Part shown: piece by piece, positions 1 through 12,147 of the stretch
Layout: each line of letters opens with the position of its first letter
Numbering within the stretch: position 1 is the first letter of the stretch
Assembly (NCBI RefSeq): GCF_000004825.1
Contig: NW_008805068.1
Span: 1,550,001-1,614,000, forward strand
Direction: 5' to 3'
Source of the DNA: Heterostelium album PN500
Lineage: Eukaryota; Evosea; Eumycetozoa; Acytosteliales; Acytosteliaceae
Length of the DNA stretch: 64,000 nucleotides
Made by a program: the position numbers and the translations under genes
The notes under the pieces: model-generated
What the model saw: only the letters and a program-made list of their open reading frames with translations
Told to the model about the DNA's origin: nothing
Databases searched by the model: none

Positions 1-741
1 ATTTAAGTAAATCAAGTTCCATCACATTGATTTCCTTAACTGAAACACCACCAACTTGAGAGTAAAAGTGATTATTATAAAAAATATCTAAAATAATAAT
101 TTATAAAAATATATTAATAAAAAATATTTTTTGTTTTTTTTTTTTTTTTTTTTTCTAAATAAATTAACTTACCATCAAGATATTTTGCTGCTACTAAAAT
201 ACTTGTGATTAAAATTCGATGTATATTATAACTATTTACAATAAAGTTTCTTTTGGTAATTAATCTATCTATATAAATAAGAATGGTGATAAAACATTCT
301 TTTGAACATGGAGAGTATTTAAGGATTCTGGCAATATATAGATCAATGGTAATCATTGGTAATCTCATATTGTCTGGTAAAAATTGTGTATAATTATTTG
401 ATAACTAATAAAGTAAATAAAATATAATTGATTGAAATTATTAGTAAATTGTTAATTATTTTTTTTTTCTCTTTACTTACTTGATCACCATAAGCCAATA
501 ATTGATTGATACATAATACTAAAGACCTTAGAAGACAATCACTTGAAGTTTCAGGCTTTGAGCTTATGTCATCTAGCTGCATTCTACCCTCCTGAAGAAT
601 AGATAGAATGGTTGTTTGTTGACTGGTTGGTGATGGTGGGTATTGAGTAGCCAATTGCTGGGGCTGTTGTTGATTTAAATGACTTCTATTCTCATTATGA
701 TAGTTGACTGAATGAGAAAATGAAGATGAACTTGAATCCAT
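1..741 (-). CDS. PHO80-like cyclin, partial at the left edge (3' end outside the window)
   Basis: Three exons can be joined in phase: 741-481, 404-173 and 87-1, with introns 405-480 and 88-172 that have GTAAGT donors and TAG acceptors. The N-terminal ~60 residues are Ser/Gln/Asn-rich. The rest reads as a cyclin box of the PHO80/cyclin-P/U type: a P-x-I-x-I-x-x-Y-I-x-R-I stretch, then AAKYLDD across the second splice, then FYNNHFYSQVGGVS, which closely follows the family consensus (F/Y)-Y-N-N-x-x-(Y/F)-A-x-V-G-G-V. The family binds PHO85/CDK5-type kinases in phosphate, nutrient or cell-cycle signalling. The partner here is unknown. The C-terminus lies beyond position 1. The start is the Met before the Ser run, the only Met upstream of the fold. 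Its upstream side is the 9.6-kb gene-free region. Confidence 0.88.
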
Positions 742-3700
742 TTTTCCAAAAAATTTTTAATATCTATGTATATTATTGGTAAAAAAAAACTAAAAAAAAA
801 AAAGTTAGAATTTTATATTTAATTAATTAATAATAGATATATATAATTTGGACTTGATTAATTACTATTTTAAATTATGATTGTGAAATTTACAAAACTT
901 CAGGTGAATTGGTTTGACAAATATTTGTTTGTTATAGTAATGCTTTGTACGTATTTAGTTTTATATTAAATAAAAGAAAAGACAATCCTATAATTAATTA
1001 ATAAAATATTTTATATTAGAAAATGGATATTTATGGAAAGTATTTTTTTGATCCAAAAAAAAGTGATGAAAGCAAAACAAAAAAAAACTGACACATCAAT
1101 TATAGATACAATACTAGCTATCTAATAAATAATTGTTGAAAGGATATGATAGTTAATGGATTTTATATGGCTATATTATTAAAAATAACTGATTGGAAGA
1201 GTGTGGTTGGTTTGTTTTTTTTTTTTTATTTCTGGTGATGGTATAATGAAAAAAAAAAAAAAAAGAAGAAATGAGGAAAGAGATTAAAGAATATGATTCA
1301 ACAAACTAATAAAAATAAAACAAAACAATAATATTAATCGTTGTTGGTTTTTGGATTATTTTTGGTAATATATATCAATTTGGATGATAGTTATGTTTTA
1401 ACCTAAGTATTGGGTAACTTTGACAACAACAACAACATACTTGGCATCACACAACAAAATTAATAATGGCTATTTATTTCAATATTGATTGATTGATTGA
1501 ATTGTAGTTGTTGTTTTATTTTTTAAAAATACAATACAAAATAATAGATGATATTATTATAATTAATACTCTACTCAAAATATTTATATTTTAATGATGA
1601 TGATTACTCTTATTCTTTTAAGAGTAATACTAAACATATAATTATGATGAATATGATAAAGTAGTTGTTTTGATTTTATTAATCACAAATTTTTAATATA
1701 TAATTTATGATGTTGATGGTTTTTTTTTATTAAAAAATAAAAATAAAATAATCAAAAAATTTAATATTACTGCTAGCTACATGAATATGCCTGAAGTGTA
1801 ATAACAACAAGATAATCACATATGGTAAGCGGTAGAGAGTTGAGTTGAATTGGAGTTGGTTGTTATATAAATATAAAACCAACAAAAATAATAATTATCA
1901 CAATTTTATTTGATGATGATACTGAAAAGAAGCATGGTGTGTAGAGGAGGAACATGTATACAAAGTGGTTGTGCATCGGTGTGAGTGTTGGTTGATTGTT
2001 GATCAACAACAAAAACAAAAAAAAAAAAAGAAAAAGAAAAAACATACAATCCCTTTTATTTACATTTTAGTAGTGAGTGTTTGTGATGATAGAATGAATC
2101 AACAACAATGTAAAAGCTGACCTATTTTTGATATCAGTATCCAACAACAATAACAATAATAACAACAACAACAACGATTGTTGCTAGTAACAAATTCATT
2201 TATTTATATAAACTATTGATCGAAAATATAACAACAACAACATCAGAAATAAGTGTAGTAGAAGGAGGAAAATAACAATAATTTGGATTGAGTAGAATTC
2301 TATGGTGTGTTTGGTGTGTGATTGTGTGTGTGATTGGAAATTAGAGTAAAAAGTTGTATTTTTATTGTTGTTATTGGTTTTTATTTTTTATGACATTGGT
2401 TTCTAATGTTATTACTTTTAATTGATAAATTTGAATGTGTGACCATACATGGTTTTTTTTTTCCAACTGCAATATCAAAAAAAAACACACACAGATACAC
2501 ACACGCACACAATCACATTTAACACTCTTGGTTAAAGAGTGCCTGTTGTTATGATGAGATAGATCTATTACTACTTTATTTCAAATACCCCCACACACCT
2601 TTCCATTTAATAACATATACTATTTATATGTGATAGGAAAATGAATTTAAACGACTTTATATTATTATTATTAATATTGCCAATGTCAGTGGACGATTCG
2701 AATTATGGTGAAAGAGATATATATAGTTCTGGAAGTTATGAAATGTGTGTGTGTGGGTGTTTTGATGTCAGGGTGTATGTGTGGTTAAAAAATTGTGTGA
2801 CATTATTAAAATCAATCAATAATTTACATATGTAGTAACATATTAATTTTAAAAAATAAAGATTATAAAAAACAACCACATAAAATCAATTCATTACTGT
2901 GGTATTCCTTTAATTATTTTTTTCAGTGTTAACAAATAAAGAACAACAACAACAACACTCCTATATTGTAAAAAAGTATGACTTGGTACACCATAAAACA
3001 AAACACACACAACAGATTATATTAATGGTATAGAAAGAAGAGAAACCAATGAAACCACAAAACAGAGATTGGCGTGTCGTTTGGCTCGTTAAATGGTGTT
3101 CATATGATTTTATTTTTGGTGTGAAAATACTGATTTTAAAAGTTGAAACGATGTAAAATGTGTTTAGCTTTATCAAATTAAGGCTTGATGTGAATGCTAA
3201 TGTGTGAGAACGATTATTATTATTAATATTATGGGGTGTGTAGTATATAATATTCTATGATTGAGTTGAATATTTGATACTGCGTTTGTTCCAATGATTG
3301 TTTGCTTGAGAATTTCCATATATATCCAAAAGTTGATTGATATCATATCCATTTGATTTTAATAGGATATGGTTTTAAACAAAACAACATCAACCAATTG
3401 GGTGAGTGTTGTTGATGCTGATGATCATGATATTTCACCAAACTATCACATTTTCACAATGTTATGATCAATAGGGTGAAAGTAATGTTATTGTTATGTT
3501 GTATTTTGAGATGATCCAGCTATCTTATCTCTTGTGGAGTGGTTACATAGCTTGTGGTAGATATAAGTAATTATGATTATGGTGGTGATGATGATGTTGT
3601 TGAGCAAAAAATTGCCAAATCATGAACCATCACCAAATAGAATCAATCATGCTTATATACTACCTACCTTGCTTTTGCGCACACACAACAACCACATCCA

Positions 3701-4870
3701 TTAATAAAATAACGATCATCTATCCAACAAATCAGGAAATTAATTTTATTTATAGCATACTGATTGATTGCTATTCTATAAATATAGGTGATGTGTATCT
3801 TGAGTGTTCTTTCAAAAAAGGAAAATAAGGAACGAGAGTATCGAACCATTTGAAATATAACTGGTGCAGTTAAAAACATTATAAAATACAATAGATGACA
3901 TGAAACTTTTGAAGCTCCAATCATTTGATCCATCATCATTGAGATCACCCATTAATTAACTGATGGTTCATATGATGTTATATCAAAATAAGAAAAAAAA
4001 AAAAAAAAAAAAAAAAGTGAAAAAAAATAAAAAAAACGAATTGCCATACAAATCATATTCCTGGTTATAAAAGTAATTAATCTAATGTGAAATTGATGAT
4101 GTAGTTGCTGATCAAATGAATAAAAGTGATGAGATATAATGAAAAAGATGGATTTTGCTAGAGATATTTTGATTGTCCGTTGAAATTATATATAATTTTA
4201 GATGCGATGATGGTAAGATGAGTTGTTATTGCTATTTTTGCCTTTAACTAAAATATTGTTACTAAATACTCAAATATTTGATTACATTGCGTAACTGGAT
4301 GATGAAACTGATCCAGTCTTTTTGTTATGATTATATATCTATTATTATCTATATGTTAAATGTGATATCTATATACATACCAAATCTACACTAAATAAAA
4401 TGAAACAGTTGGGTCGAACATTAAATTAGAGAGCAGCAAGATTTAAAGAGAAAATAAAAATAGATTATTAATATAACTAAATAGAAATAAAATTATTATT
4501 TTTTTACAACAAATAAAGTTGTTTGTGAAATGCATCAAAGATACGAAAAATGTGTAATAAATTGTGGTGGTTGTGTAAGATGAGATTATTTATGATGTTA
4601 CTGTTGGTGTTATCGATTTTTCAAATACCAGATGACTGGTTATTGTTGTAGTTAACAACAATTCCATGGGAGTCGAGAAGTTATGATAACAACAGTTATT
4701 TTTAATAAAGTTGAGTAAAAGTTGATGTTATTTTTTTTTTTCCTTGCATTAATAAAAAAAGAGTTGGACAATATTTTTTTTCTTTTTCATTAACTTTATC
4801 AACATTAATACTTTTACTTTTACTATTGGAATTAGAAAAAACGTCTTCGAAGGTATTTTAAATTCGAATG

Positions 4871-4926
4871 GTGATGAGGATAGGATGCGCCTCAAACAGT
4901 CAACAGACTGGTATCCTTATCTGACA
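4871..4926 (+). ncRNA. Candidate structured RNA element (hairpin with box C/D-like or ACA-like ends)
   Basis: A GC-richer island in the gene-free region. GATGAGGATA (4873-4882) can pair with TATCCTTATC (4912-4921), a 10-bp stem with one G-U pair. Inside the loop CAGTC (4897-4901) pairs perfectly with GACTG (4906-4910) over an AACA loop. A C-box-like GTGATGA lies at 4871-4877 and a D-box-like CTGA at 4921-4924; an ACA follows the stem at 4924-4926. This could be a small nucleolar-type RNA, but box C/D RNAs are not usually folded this tightly inside, and I see no DUSE-like promoter box just upstream. The strand is a guess. Confidence 0.27.
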
Positions 4927-7900
4927 AGAAAAAAAACAACGGTCTTATCCCATCATTTTAATCAATGCACTTTGAGGGTGTTGAACATTTCACTTTCAAA
5001 ATAGAACAATGGGATTTAATGGATGATGATACGGGTGGGATGGGGACTCCATAGGAGTGTGTTGATGATACCAAATGTGTTTGTTGAAATACAAAACAAA
5101 ACAATAAGTAACTATTAAAGAGTTGGCTTGAGTTCTGTCTCTATATAGAATATATCGATATTAGACAAGGTGGTAGGTGGGTGTTGGATATGGTAGATAC
5201 CAAAAATATTTAGATTTATTAGTTTAGTTGGCTATAGTATTTTCTTTACCAATTTAGTAATTTATAGTATTTTATAATTATTTTTTTATAAATTCTAGTT
5301 TTTGTTTTGTTTTTTAAAAATTTAGGAGTCATAAACATACATTAATGTACAATAATTCTATTTCTATGTAGTAATTAAATAAAGAGTGAGAGCTGAATGT
5401 ACAGCAAACGCAGAGAGCAGTGACATTTTGCATATGTTTGGTTGTGGCGGTGGGGTTGTTGACTTGATTAGTTAGAGGTTCATCACACATACACATGTTT
5501 CATATTCAGTATCAACAACCAGAGATATGAGTGTCAAATGATGGATGGTAAGTGTTGGGTGGGGTGGTGAAAACTTAGGGAAGTGTCAGTATGGTGTGTA
5601 AAACGAGTGTGGTGTAAGTTAATTATATTTTATTGTTTTTATTTTTTTTTTTTTTTTTTTTTCTATTTTTTTGAAGCAATTTGATTGAGATGAATATCAA
5701 AAAGACTTGGATATATGAACATAATATTATGTTGAAAATGTTGTTGTTTGTCTCGCAATAGAGATTTCAATGTTTGAGTTTGGGCAACGGAATTCCAAAA
5801 AAGGTGTTGCTGCCAAAAAACTCTATAAAATAAAGTGGTTATGCCGGGTTGGTGGTGGTGGTGGTTGAATATCATTTTTGATGAATAATACCACAGATAT
5901 TATTATTATTATATAATATAAAAAATATAATGAAACACACACACCCTTAATAATCCAAAAATGGTTGGACAAAGAATAAACAGTTTTTTTTTTTTACCAA
6001 ATTTGGCAAAAACTTCATTTGAGCGAAATTAAAATTTATGTTACTGAAGTGTGGGGTTGTTTATTAACGATTTGCTCATTGGTGTGATTTAATATAAAAA
6101 TTAAAAATTAAATTAATTTTTTGATTAATAATGTTTGCAACTTTGCTAATATCATTGTGGGTTGGTATTCATTTTTTATGATTGGACAAACAAACAACAC
6201 AACTGCTACCAACAAAAACAACAACCTATTAATTAAAGATATTTTTGTAATGAAAACCGATTTACTAGTATTTTGATTTAGCTATTTGAAGTAATTATTA
6301 ATTAACTACTTTTATATACAGAAAGAGTAATAGAGATAATGTTTAAGCTGTTTTTGGAAGGTATTGTTATATCAATCATTTTTATAAAAATAATAGTTTT
6401 AATAGTAGTAACAGTAGTAAAATAAGATCTTGATTCATTAATTAATGAGTGATAATAGTGCAAAAAGTCGAAGAAAAATGGTAGGTGTTAATAAACAGCC
6501 CAAATTTGATTAATTATAAGCATTTTTTGATAGATGATGTTCAAACAACTCTCATTGATTATTTAAAATTTAGTTTGATGTTTGGATTGAATAATATAAT
6601 CAAGTTAAACATATATAAATAGGATATTGTTATTGAAATCATGATTATATTTGATTACTGCGTACCATACCATTAAGAGAATTATATAAAAAAAGATATC
6701 TATTTATATTTCTAAAAAAAACATATTTGGTTCACACAACAAATGAATGAAAATTGAATACTTACATTTAATTGTTTGTTTGTTTGTTTGCTTGGGAATA
6801 CTAATTGAAAAATAGCGCTATTGTTGTTTTTACAAATTGTTCCAGATATATATAATTTAAAGATAAAAATTATGAATTAAAAATATAAAAATATTTACAA
6901 TATTATTTATTATATAACTATATATTAAAATAAAGATAAATATATAGAATGTTTTTTTGAAAAAAGCCTTATTTGATCCAGTAGAAACCAGTGTACAATT
7001 CTATATTGATTTTAAAAGCAAAAAAATGATTAATTTATTTCAAACAGATAAAAATTATAAAAACAAAGATTAAAATGATAAAAGCAATTCATATAAAAAA
7101 TCAAAAAATAATGCAAATGGTTGAACCATTCTATATACTTCATTACTTATGTTTACTTAAAAAGGATTTGATTGAGTTGATTTGGTTTGGTCACATGTGA
7201 GTTATTGTGTTTCATTTCAATTCATGAACACTTTTTGTTCTTTTATGCAATGATGCGAGCTTTGGATATGATTGACAATGTTACCACATTCAATTGAACA
7301 GTTGCGTTGGTTTGTTAAAAAGTTGGTTACCAATATGCAAGTTGTTGCTTATTACAATAACAAACAAACTATATTACAACATTCAAGTAACAACCAAAAA
7401 ATACCTAACCAAATTTATAAATACCAACATATAAATAGAATAACAACAATTGGTTATATATAAATATATATTGTATTGTATTGTATTGATATAATATTTA
7501 GATAATAATAGATTTTTATAGATTTGTTGCAGCATAATGAACAACAAGTATTTTTAAAATTGCGTTGAAAGTGGTGATGTTGGCGATATTCTACCACTAC
7601 ACTTTAAGTTTGTTGTTGATCACAGGGTGCATTGTAAAATTGTAGTGAGTGAGTGGTTGGTCAATGCAATATGAATAGGTGTTAATGCTCTGCTATGTTA
7701 ACAATAGAAACACAATGATCATTGAGCATGATCTTCTTCTTCTTTGGGTGAATCAGTTGATTGAAATTATAATAAAAAGCAATTTAAAAGTAGAAACAGT
7801 GCTATTTAAAACCGAAATGGTTGTATGTAAAAGTGTGGGGGGTAGTGTTACCTTTTAAGTATTTTATAATTTACATATATACATATATACATATAAGTTA

Positions 7901-10146
7901 ACTGTATGATGTTATTACTCGTACTACTACATTTATTTTAAAATAAAGTGTATTTGTGATTGATTAACTCTATAGATGTTAATTATATAATCTCTTCTTT
8001 TCATTATATTGTTGTTTGCTTAACTAATAGATTATAAAATATATAACCAAATAATACAAAAAGATATTATAACAATAAATTAATGATGTAACAACGGTAA
8101 ACTAATTAGTTGAGTGTAGTTTAGTGTGTAAAATAAAATAAAATAAATAAAAAAATAAGAATTAATAAACTACTAGATATTGATTGATTGATTCTATGAA
8201 AACAAAACTAAAGTTTAGTAACTAAACTAAAATTATCAAAAGATTGTTGACATTGTTGTAATAAAAATGTGACACATTTCTATAATCATCACATTAATGT
8301 AAAATAAACTATGATATGATTGAGATTTTAGTTATGGTCAGTTACTAAGGTCTCAACCAAACCAACAATCAGTGCGCACAACAACAAATTTTGTTTTTTA
8401 TTTTATTTTTTACACAACATTATAAACGACATTCAGAACATCATCCCACCTCTCTTCCTTCTAATATTGAAAAGTAGGTGTAATTTTAAAAACAATAAAA
8501 AAAAACAAAACTAAAAAAATACTATTTAAGTTAACTTGATTGATGATTACTACTATTTAATAAAAATGGCACACTTTTTAATATAAAATAATTAAATTTT
8601 AATGAATATCTTGATTATGATCTCGAATACAAAAAAAAGAGAGACAACCACTCTTGAGAATCAAAAACACCAAGTATGAAATGATTCAGTGGGCATGAAT
8701 TAGTGATCTATATGACTCCTTTGCAAGCCCCGAAAATATTCTCAAAAAAACAGAGAACATCAAAAAATATTAAAAAATAACATAAAAATAACCAAATTTA
8801 GAAAATAAAAAAAAAATAAGTTAAAAGTATCTAAAAATTTTGAAAAAGATGTAAAAGAGAGGGTCTCTTCCTCACCAATAATAATAACAAAACCAAAATT
8901 TTCTTTACTTACATTACGTTGAGGACTTGATCTTTAATTTTATTTACTAAAAATGTCTAAAATAATAGATTTTAAGAGCTCTTATTTATTAGCAAGGTAA
9001 ATATAGTTTTGCACTGTTATTAAAATTTTAAGCTTTAAATGTATATAGATATTATTTAAATAAAATGATTTAATGTTAGGCTTCTTATGTTAATTAAATA
9101 TTATATTATTACCAATCTTTAATTTTATAACTACAATGTTTAACTTTGTAGATTTTATATGTTGTCAAATTTGTAGACTAATTTTTATTTCCAATGTTTG
9201 TTGATGTTATTCAATCAGTTTTGGTCTAAAACAATTGATAGTATGTTAAATTTAATTAATAAATCAACAAGAATTACAACGTCATACAAATGATGGACCT
9301 CGACCACTGACTATCAATCACAAAAACAACACAAATTTTATATGATTATTCATTTTAATCACGTTGAGTTCATAGTGACTTGATGGTTTGTATATAAATA
9401 AATCACACAAAAAACCAAGTTGTAATAATACTAGTATTGATGTTCAAAGGGGGGACCTAATACCAGATGAGTTTGTTTCGTAACCTAGTTTAGTGTGTGG
9501 TACTCTTGAGAGCAAACGTTAAAATCGTCATCAGTTTTTTAATAGATTACATCATTAGATAAGCGTGGATTTCGGTCTCTTCAGAAAGTCAATAACCAAT
9601 GAATTAAAAGGGAAATTAATCCCCTATCAGTTATTTGAGGCTTAGTCACTGATAGAAAAAAGGTGTTTGATTAAAAAGTAATCTTTCCTTTTAGGGGGTG
9701 TGAGTGGGGAAACAATAAAATATCTATTTTTTTGAAATAGTGTTGACAATAAAATCATTATAATAACGACAATTGAAAATTCGTCTTTCGAAAATAGCAT
9801 CAGATCCAAAAACAACAACAAAAAGGGTTGAATCAAGTACTTGATTCACAGTGATGGGGAGGTTTTTGAGTGAACATCATCAAACAACACAACAATTAAT
9901 ATCTATTTTTATTTTTGCAAACGATAAAATTTAAACTTAACTTAAGTTTTGATCATTCTTTCATGTTGGATCATGATCAAGCCAGGTCAATGCCATCAAC
10001 ATCATTCCTAAACTATTTTAGCCCAATACATTAATAAAGTCAACTGAGTTTATTTTACCGCTAACTGTCTAATCTGAATACTAAAAATAATAAGTGGGTT
10101 GGGCGTTGTGGTCACCTGATTTGTGGAACTTACATCAAAAAAATGT

Positions 10147-10158
10147 AATCACGTGATT
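10147..10158. promoter_or_regulatory. Palindromic E-box-type site (CACGTG core)
   Basis: AATCACGTGATT is a perfect 12-bp palindrome around the CACGTG core that bHLH and bZIP factors recognise in many eukaryotes. It sits in non-coding DNA between the cyclin upstream region and the 3' side of the SPOUT gene. Function is only inferred from the motif. Confidence 0.25.
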
Positions 10159-10270
10159 GAGACTTTATTCTGCCCATTTTCTTTTTTTTTCTTTGTTAAT
10201 TTTATAACTTTTTTTTTAACCTGTTTACCATTCAGAAATTTCTTTTGTTGTTTCTGTTTATTTATATGAT

Positions 10271-10296
10271 AAAATAGATGAAATTTCATCTATTTT
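10271..10296. other. Perfect 26-bp palindrome just past the SPOUT gene stop codon
   Basis: The two 13-base arms AAAATAGATGAAA and TTTCATCTATTTT are exact reverse complements with no spacer. The palindrome lies about 27 bases downstream of the stop codon on the minus strand, so it would fold near the mRNA 3' end. It may help 3'-end formation, or it may be a protein-binding site. Confidence 0.5.
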
Positions 10297-10323
10297 CGAA
10301 TCAAATCCAGCTGAAAACTATAG

Positions 10324-11769
10324 CTATACAGAATATAGTTTGTTGGTTAGATTGGTGAGTGAAATTGTGAGTGTCTCTTCGAATCTTGGTCTTCTAGAGA
10401 GAATTTCAGAGCCGAGAGTGTTGACTGTGTAGTTGGTATCGGCCATACGAGTGTCTTTGTTCTCTGCGAATACCAAAACAATGTTTTTCATTTGTGCTGT
10501 GTTTTCAAAGTTGGTCGATTCCAAGCTGGCTGCCGATGCATCCTGAGAGATAAGCACACGACAATCGTAACTTCCATAGGGACTCTCGGCGTCGAGAGAA
10601 TCCAGTGATTTGACATGTCTGATTGTATAGCCCCAGTAGTGTCCTGCCTCCTTAACCTGTCGTGGCGACACCAATTTACCTTTCTTATATTTACTGTTGC
10701 TATTGTTTTGTTCTCTACTCTTACTGTCCTCTTCCATCTCCAGTGTCACTCTGATTCCTGGCTGTAGTTTCTTGTCGGCCAGAGCTTCCTTTCCGTGGCC
10801 GAGTCCAACGTCGATCAGCGATGTTCCAGCTTCCACCTTGTCAGTGACTACACCCTCACGGTAACGTGTCCAACGATTGGTTGTATTGTGATGTGCTGCT
10901 TCCATCTTTTTGAGTTTATCAACGAATTTGTAGTCGGGATCGTCGAGGTCAAACAAATGATAACGGATATTTCTCGGTGTTTCAATGTATTCCAGTAGTT
11001 TCATGAGTTTGTCAGAGGTGGAATTAGACAGTGCCGATTGGTAGACAATGATCTCGTCGACAGCAAACAACACTACCATTCTCGAGATCATCTCGACGAG
11101 ATAGGTTGCCATTTCCTCAGAGGTGATGTCATCGAGGATATTGGCGGGAATGGCAATCGATTTGGAGGCGTGCTTTGCAAATATCTTGGGTGCACTACTC
11201 TCGAGGATAGACTGTACCTCTTTCTTTTGCTCTTTAATATCCTTTAGTTTCTTTCTAAACTCTTTCTCCTGTAGCTTAATCTCTGCTTCACGACTTTCAA
11301 ACTCCTCACGCAATCTCTCCAGCTCATCCTTCAACTTTTTGATCTCCTCTGTGGCAGCAGCTGATGCAGCGCCACCACTTGGTTGCTCTTCATGATCGGG
11401 TGGAGGTGGTGGTAATCTTTTCAGTTTCTTTTTCTTTGATGATTGATTGTCTACCTTTGATTCGTTATCTTGTTCTGTTTGTTGTTGCTCCTCTACCAAT
11501 CTCTTTTTATCTTTATATTTACTATAATCTATATTTGTTGTTTGCTCTGTATTTACTGTACTATTATTTGTTGGCACTATAGTTGATTCTTTCTCTTCAT
11601 TTTCACCTTCAAACATAGATATCATTGAATTGAATCTATTAACTAATTTTTTAAATAATAATTAATTTTAACTTTTTTTTTTCAAAAAATTCAAGAAATT
11701 GTTTGATAACTTACTATTCTCTGTATTATGTTTTGTTTCACTCTTTAGATTTGTTGGTTTTTTACCCAT
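10324..11769 (-). CDS. SPOUT-family RNA methyltransferase (SPOUT1/C9orf114-like)
   Basis: Two exons: 11769-11715 (18 residues and one base) and 11642-10324, giving 457 residues. The start MGKKP and the phase-1 splice keep the frame through INRFNS into the main exon. Order: Lys-rich N-terminus, a charged coiled coil at about residues 117-165, then the SPOUT1-type domain from about 175 to the end. Visible family signatures are SIAIPANILD, the VDEIIVYQ strand, YIETPRNIRYHLF, the REGVV segment, a Gly-rich VGLGHGKEAL turn, and the GHYWGYTIRHV motif near the C-terminus. Proteins of this family bind RNA; human SPOUT1 (CENP-32) also acts at spindle poles. Substrate here is unknown. The stop codon faces the large gene-free region. 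Confidence 0.9.
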
Positions 11770-12147
11770 TTTCTTCTAATTAATTATCAGTTTACTTAAT
11801 AAAGGATATAAATATAATTGAGTATTAATTACTCTTCAAAAAAAAAAAAAACGAAATCATCAAAAAAAAAAAAACGAAATCAAAAAAAAATTAAAAAATT
11901 AAATAGCAAAATAATAATAATAATACAATCAAATCCTCTATTCTTTGTTAGTTATATCTATGATATCCTATAGGATTCGATAATATTAATTGAATAGTAT
12001 TTTGTTGTTGTTGTTGTATTAAAGTTATAAAATTATTAAATTTATAAATTTTTTTAATATTTGTTTTTTGATTTTGTTGTTGTCATAGGCTGGTTGGGTT
12101 GGTTGGTTAGGTTATTATTATTATAATATTATTTAAAAATGGGTTGA
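11770..12147. other. Intergenic spacer with small A-rich tandem repeats
   Basis: Between the SPOUT gene start and the 3' end of the reticulon-like gene. It holds about three imperfect copies of an A-run plus CGAAATC at roughly 11837-11895, and a GTT run near 12003. No gene is visible. It should contain the SPOUT gene promoter. Confidence 0.6.

Larger units (their letters stand above)
742..10323. other. 9.6-kb region without a recognisable gene, upstream of the cyclin gene
   Basis: No open frame above ~95 codons occurs on either strand, and none of the short frames has family resemblance or joins to others across plausible splice sites. The DNA is AT-rich with many CAA/TTG triplet runs (for example 1422-1436, 2141-2175, 2942-2956) and poly(A)/poly(T) tracts. 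Set in it are G/T-rich boxes (around 2301-2337, 2743-2785, 3232-3241, 5170-5187, 5549-5575, 6049-6060, 7831-7846, 9693-9709) and CA-rich mirror tracts (2484-2510, 2588-2600). The flanking gene on the right ends here with its 3' side, so the whole stretch is 5' of the cyclin. It may be a large regulatory region, a locus for unspliced non-coding RNA, or relaxed DNA. Confidence 0.6.

Noticed and set aside
3831-3860. GGTTCGATAC-like string considered as a tRNA T-arm (minus strand)
   Set aside because: No pairing arms or acceptor stem around it.
1863-9836. Scattered 60-95 codon frames in the gene-free region
   Set aside because: Frequency and content are as expected for AT-rich DNA; no splice partners or domains found.
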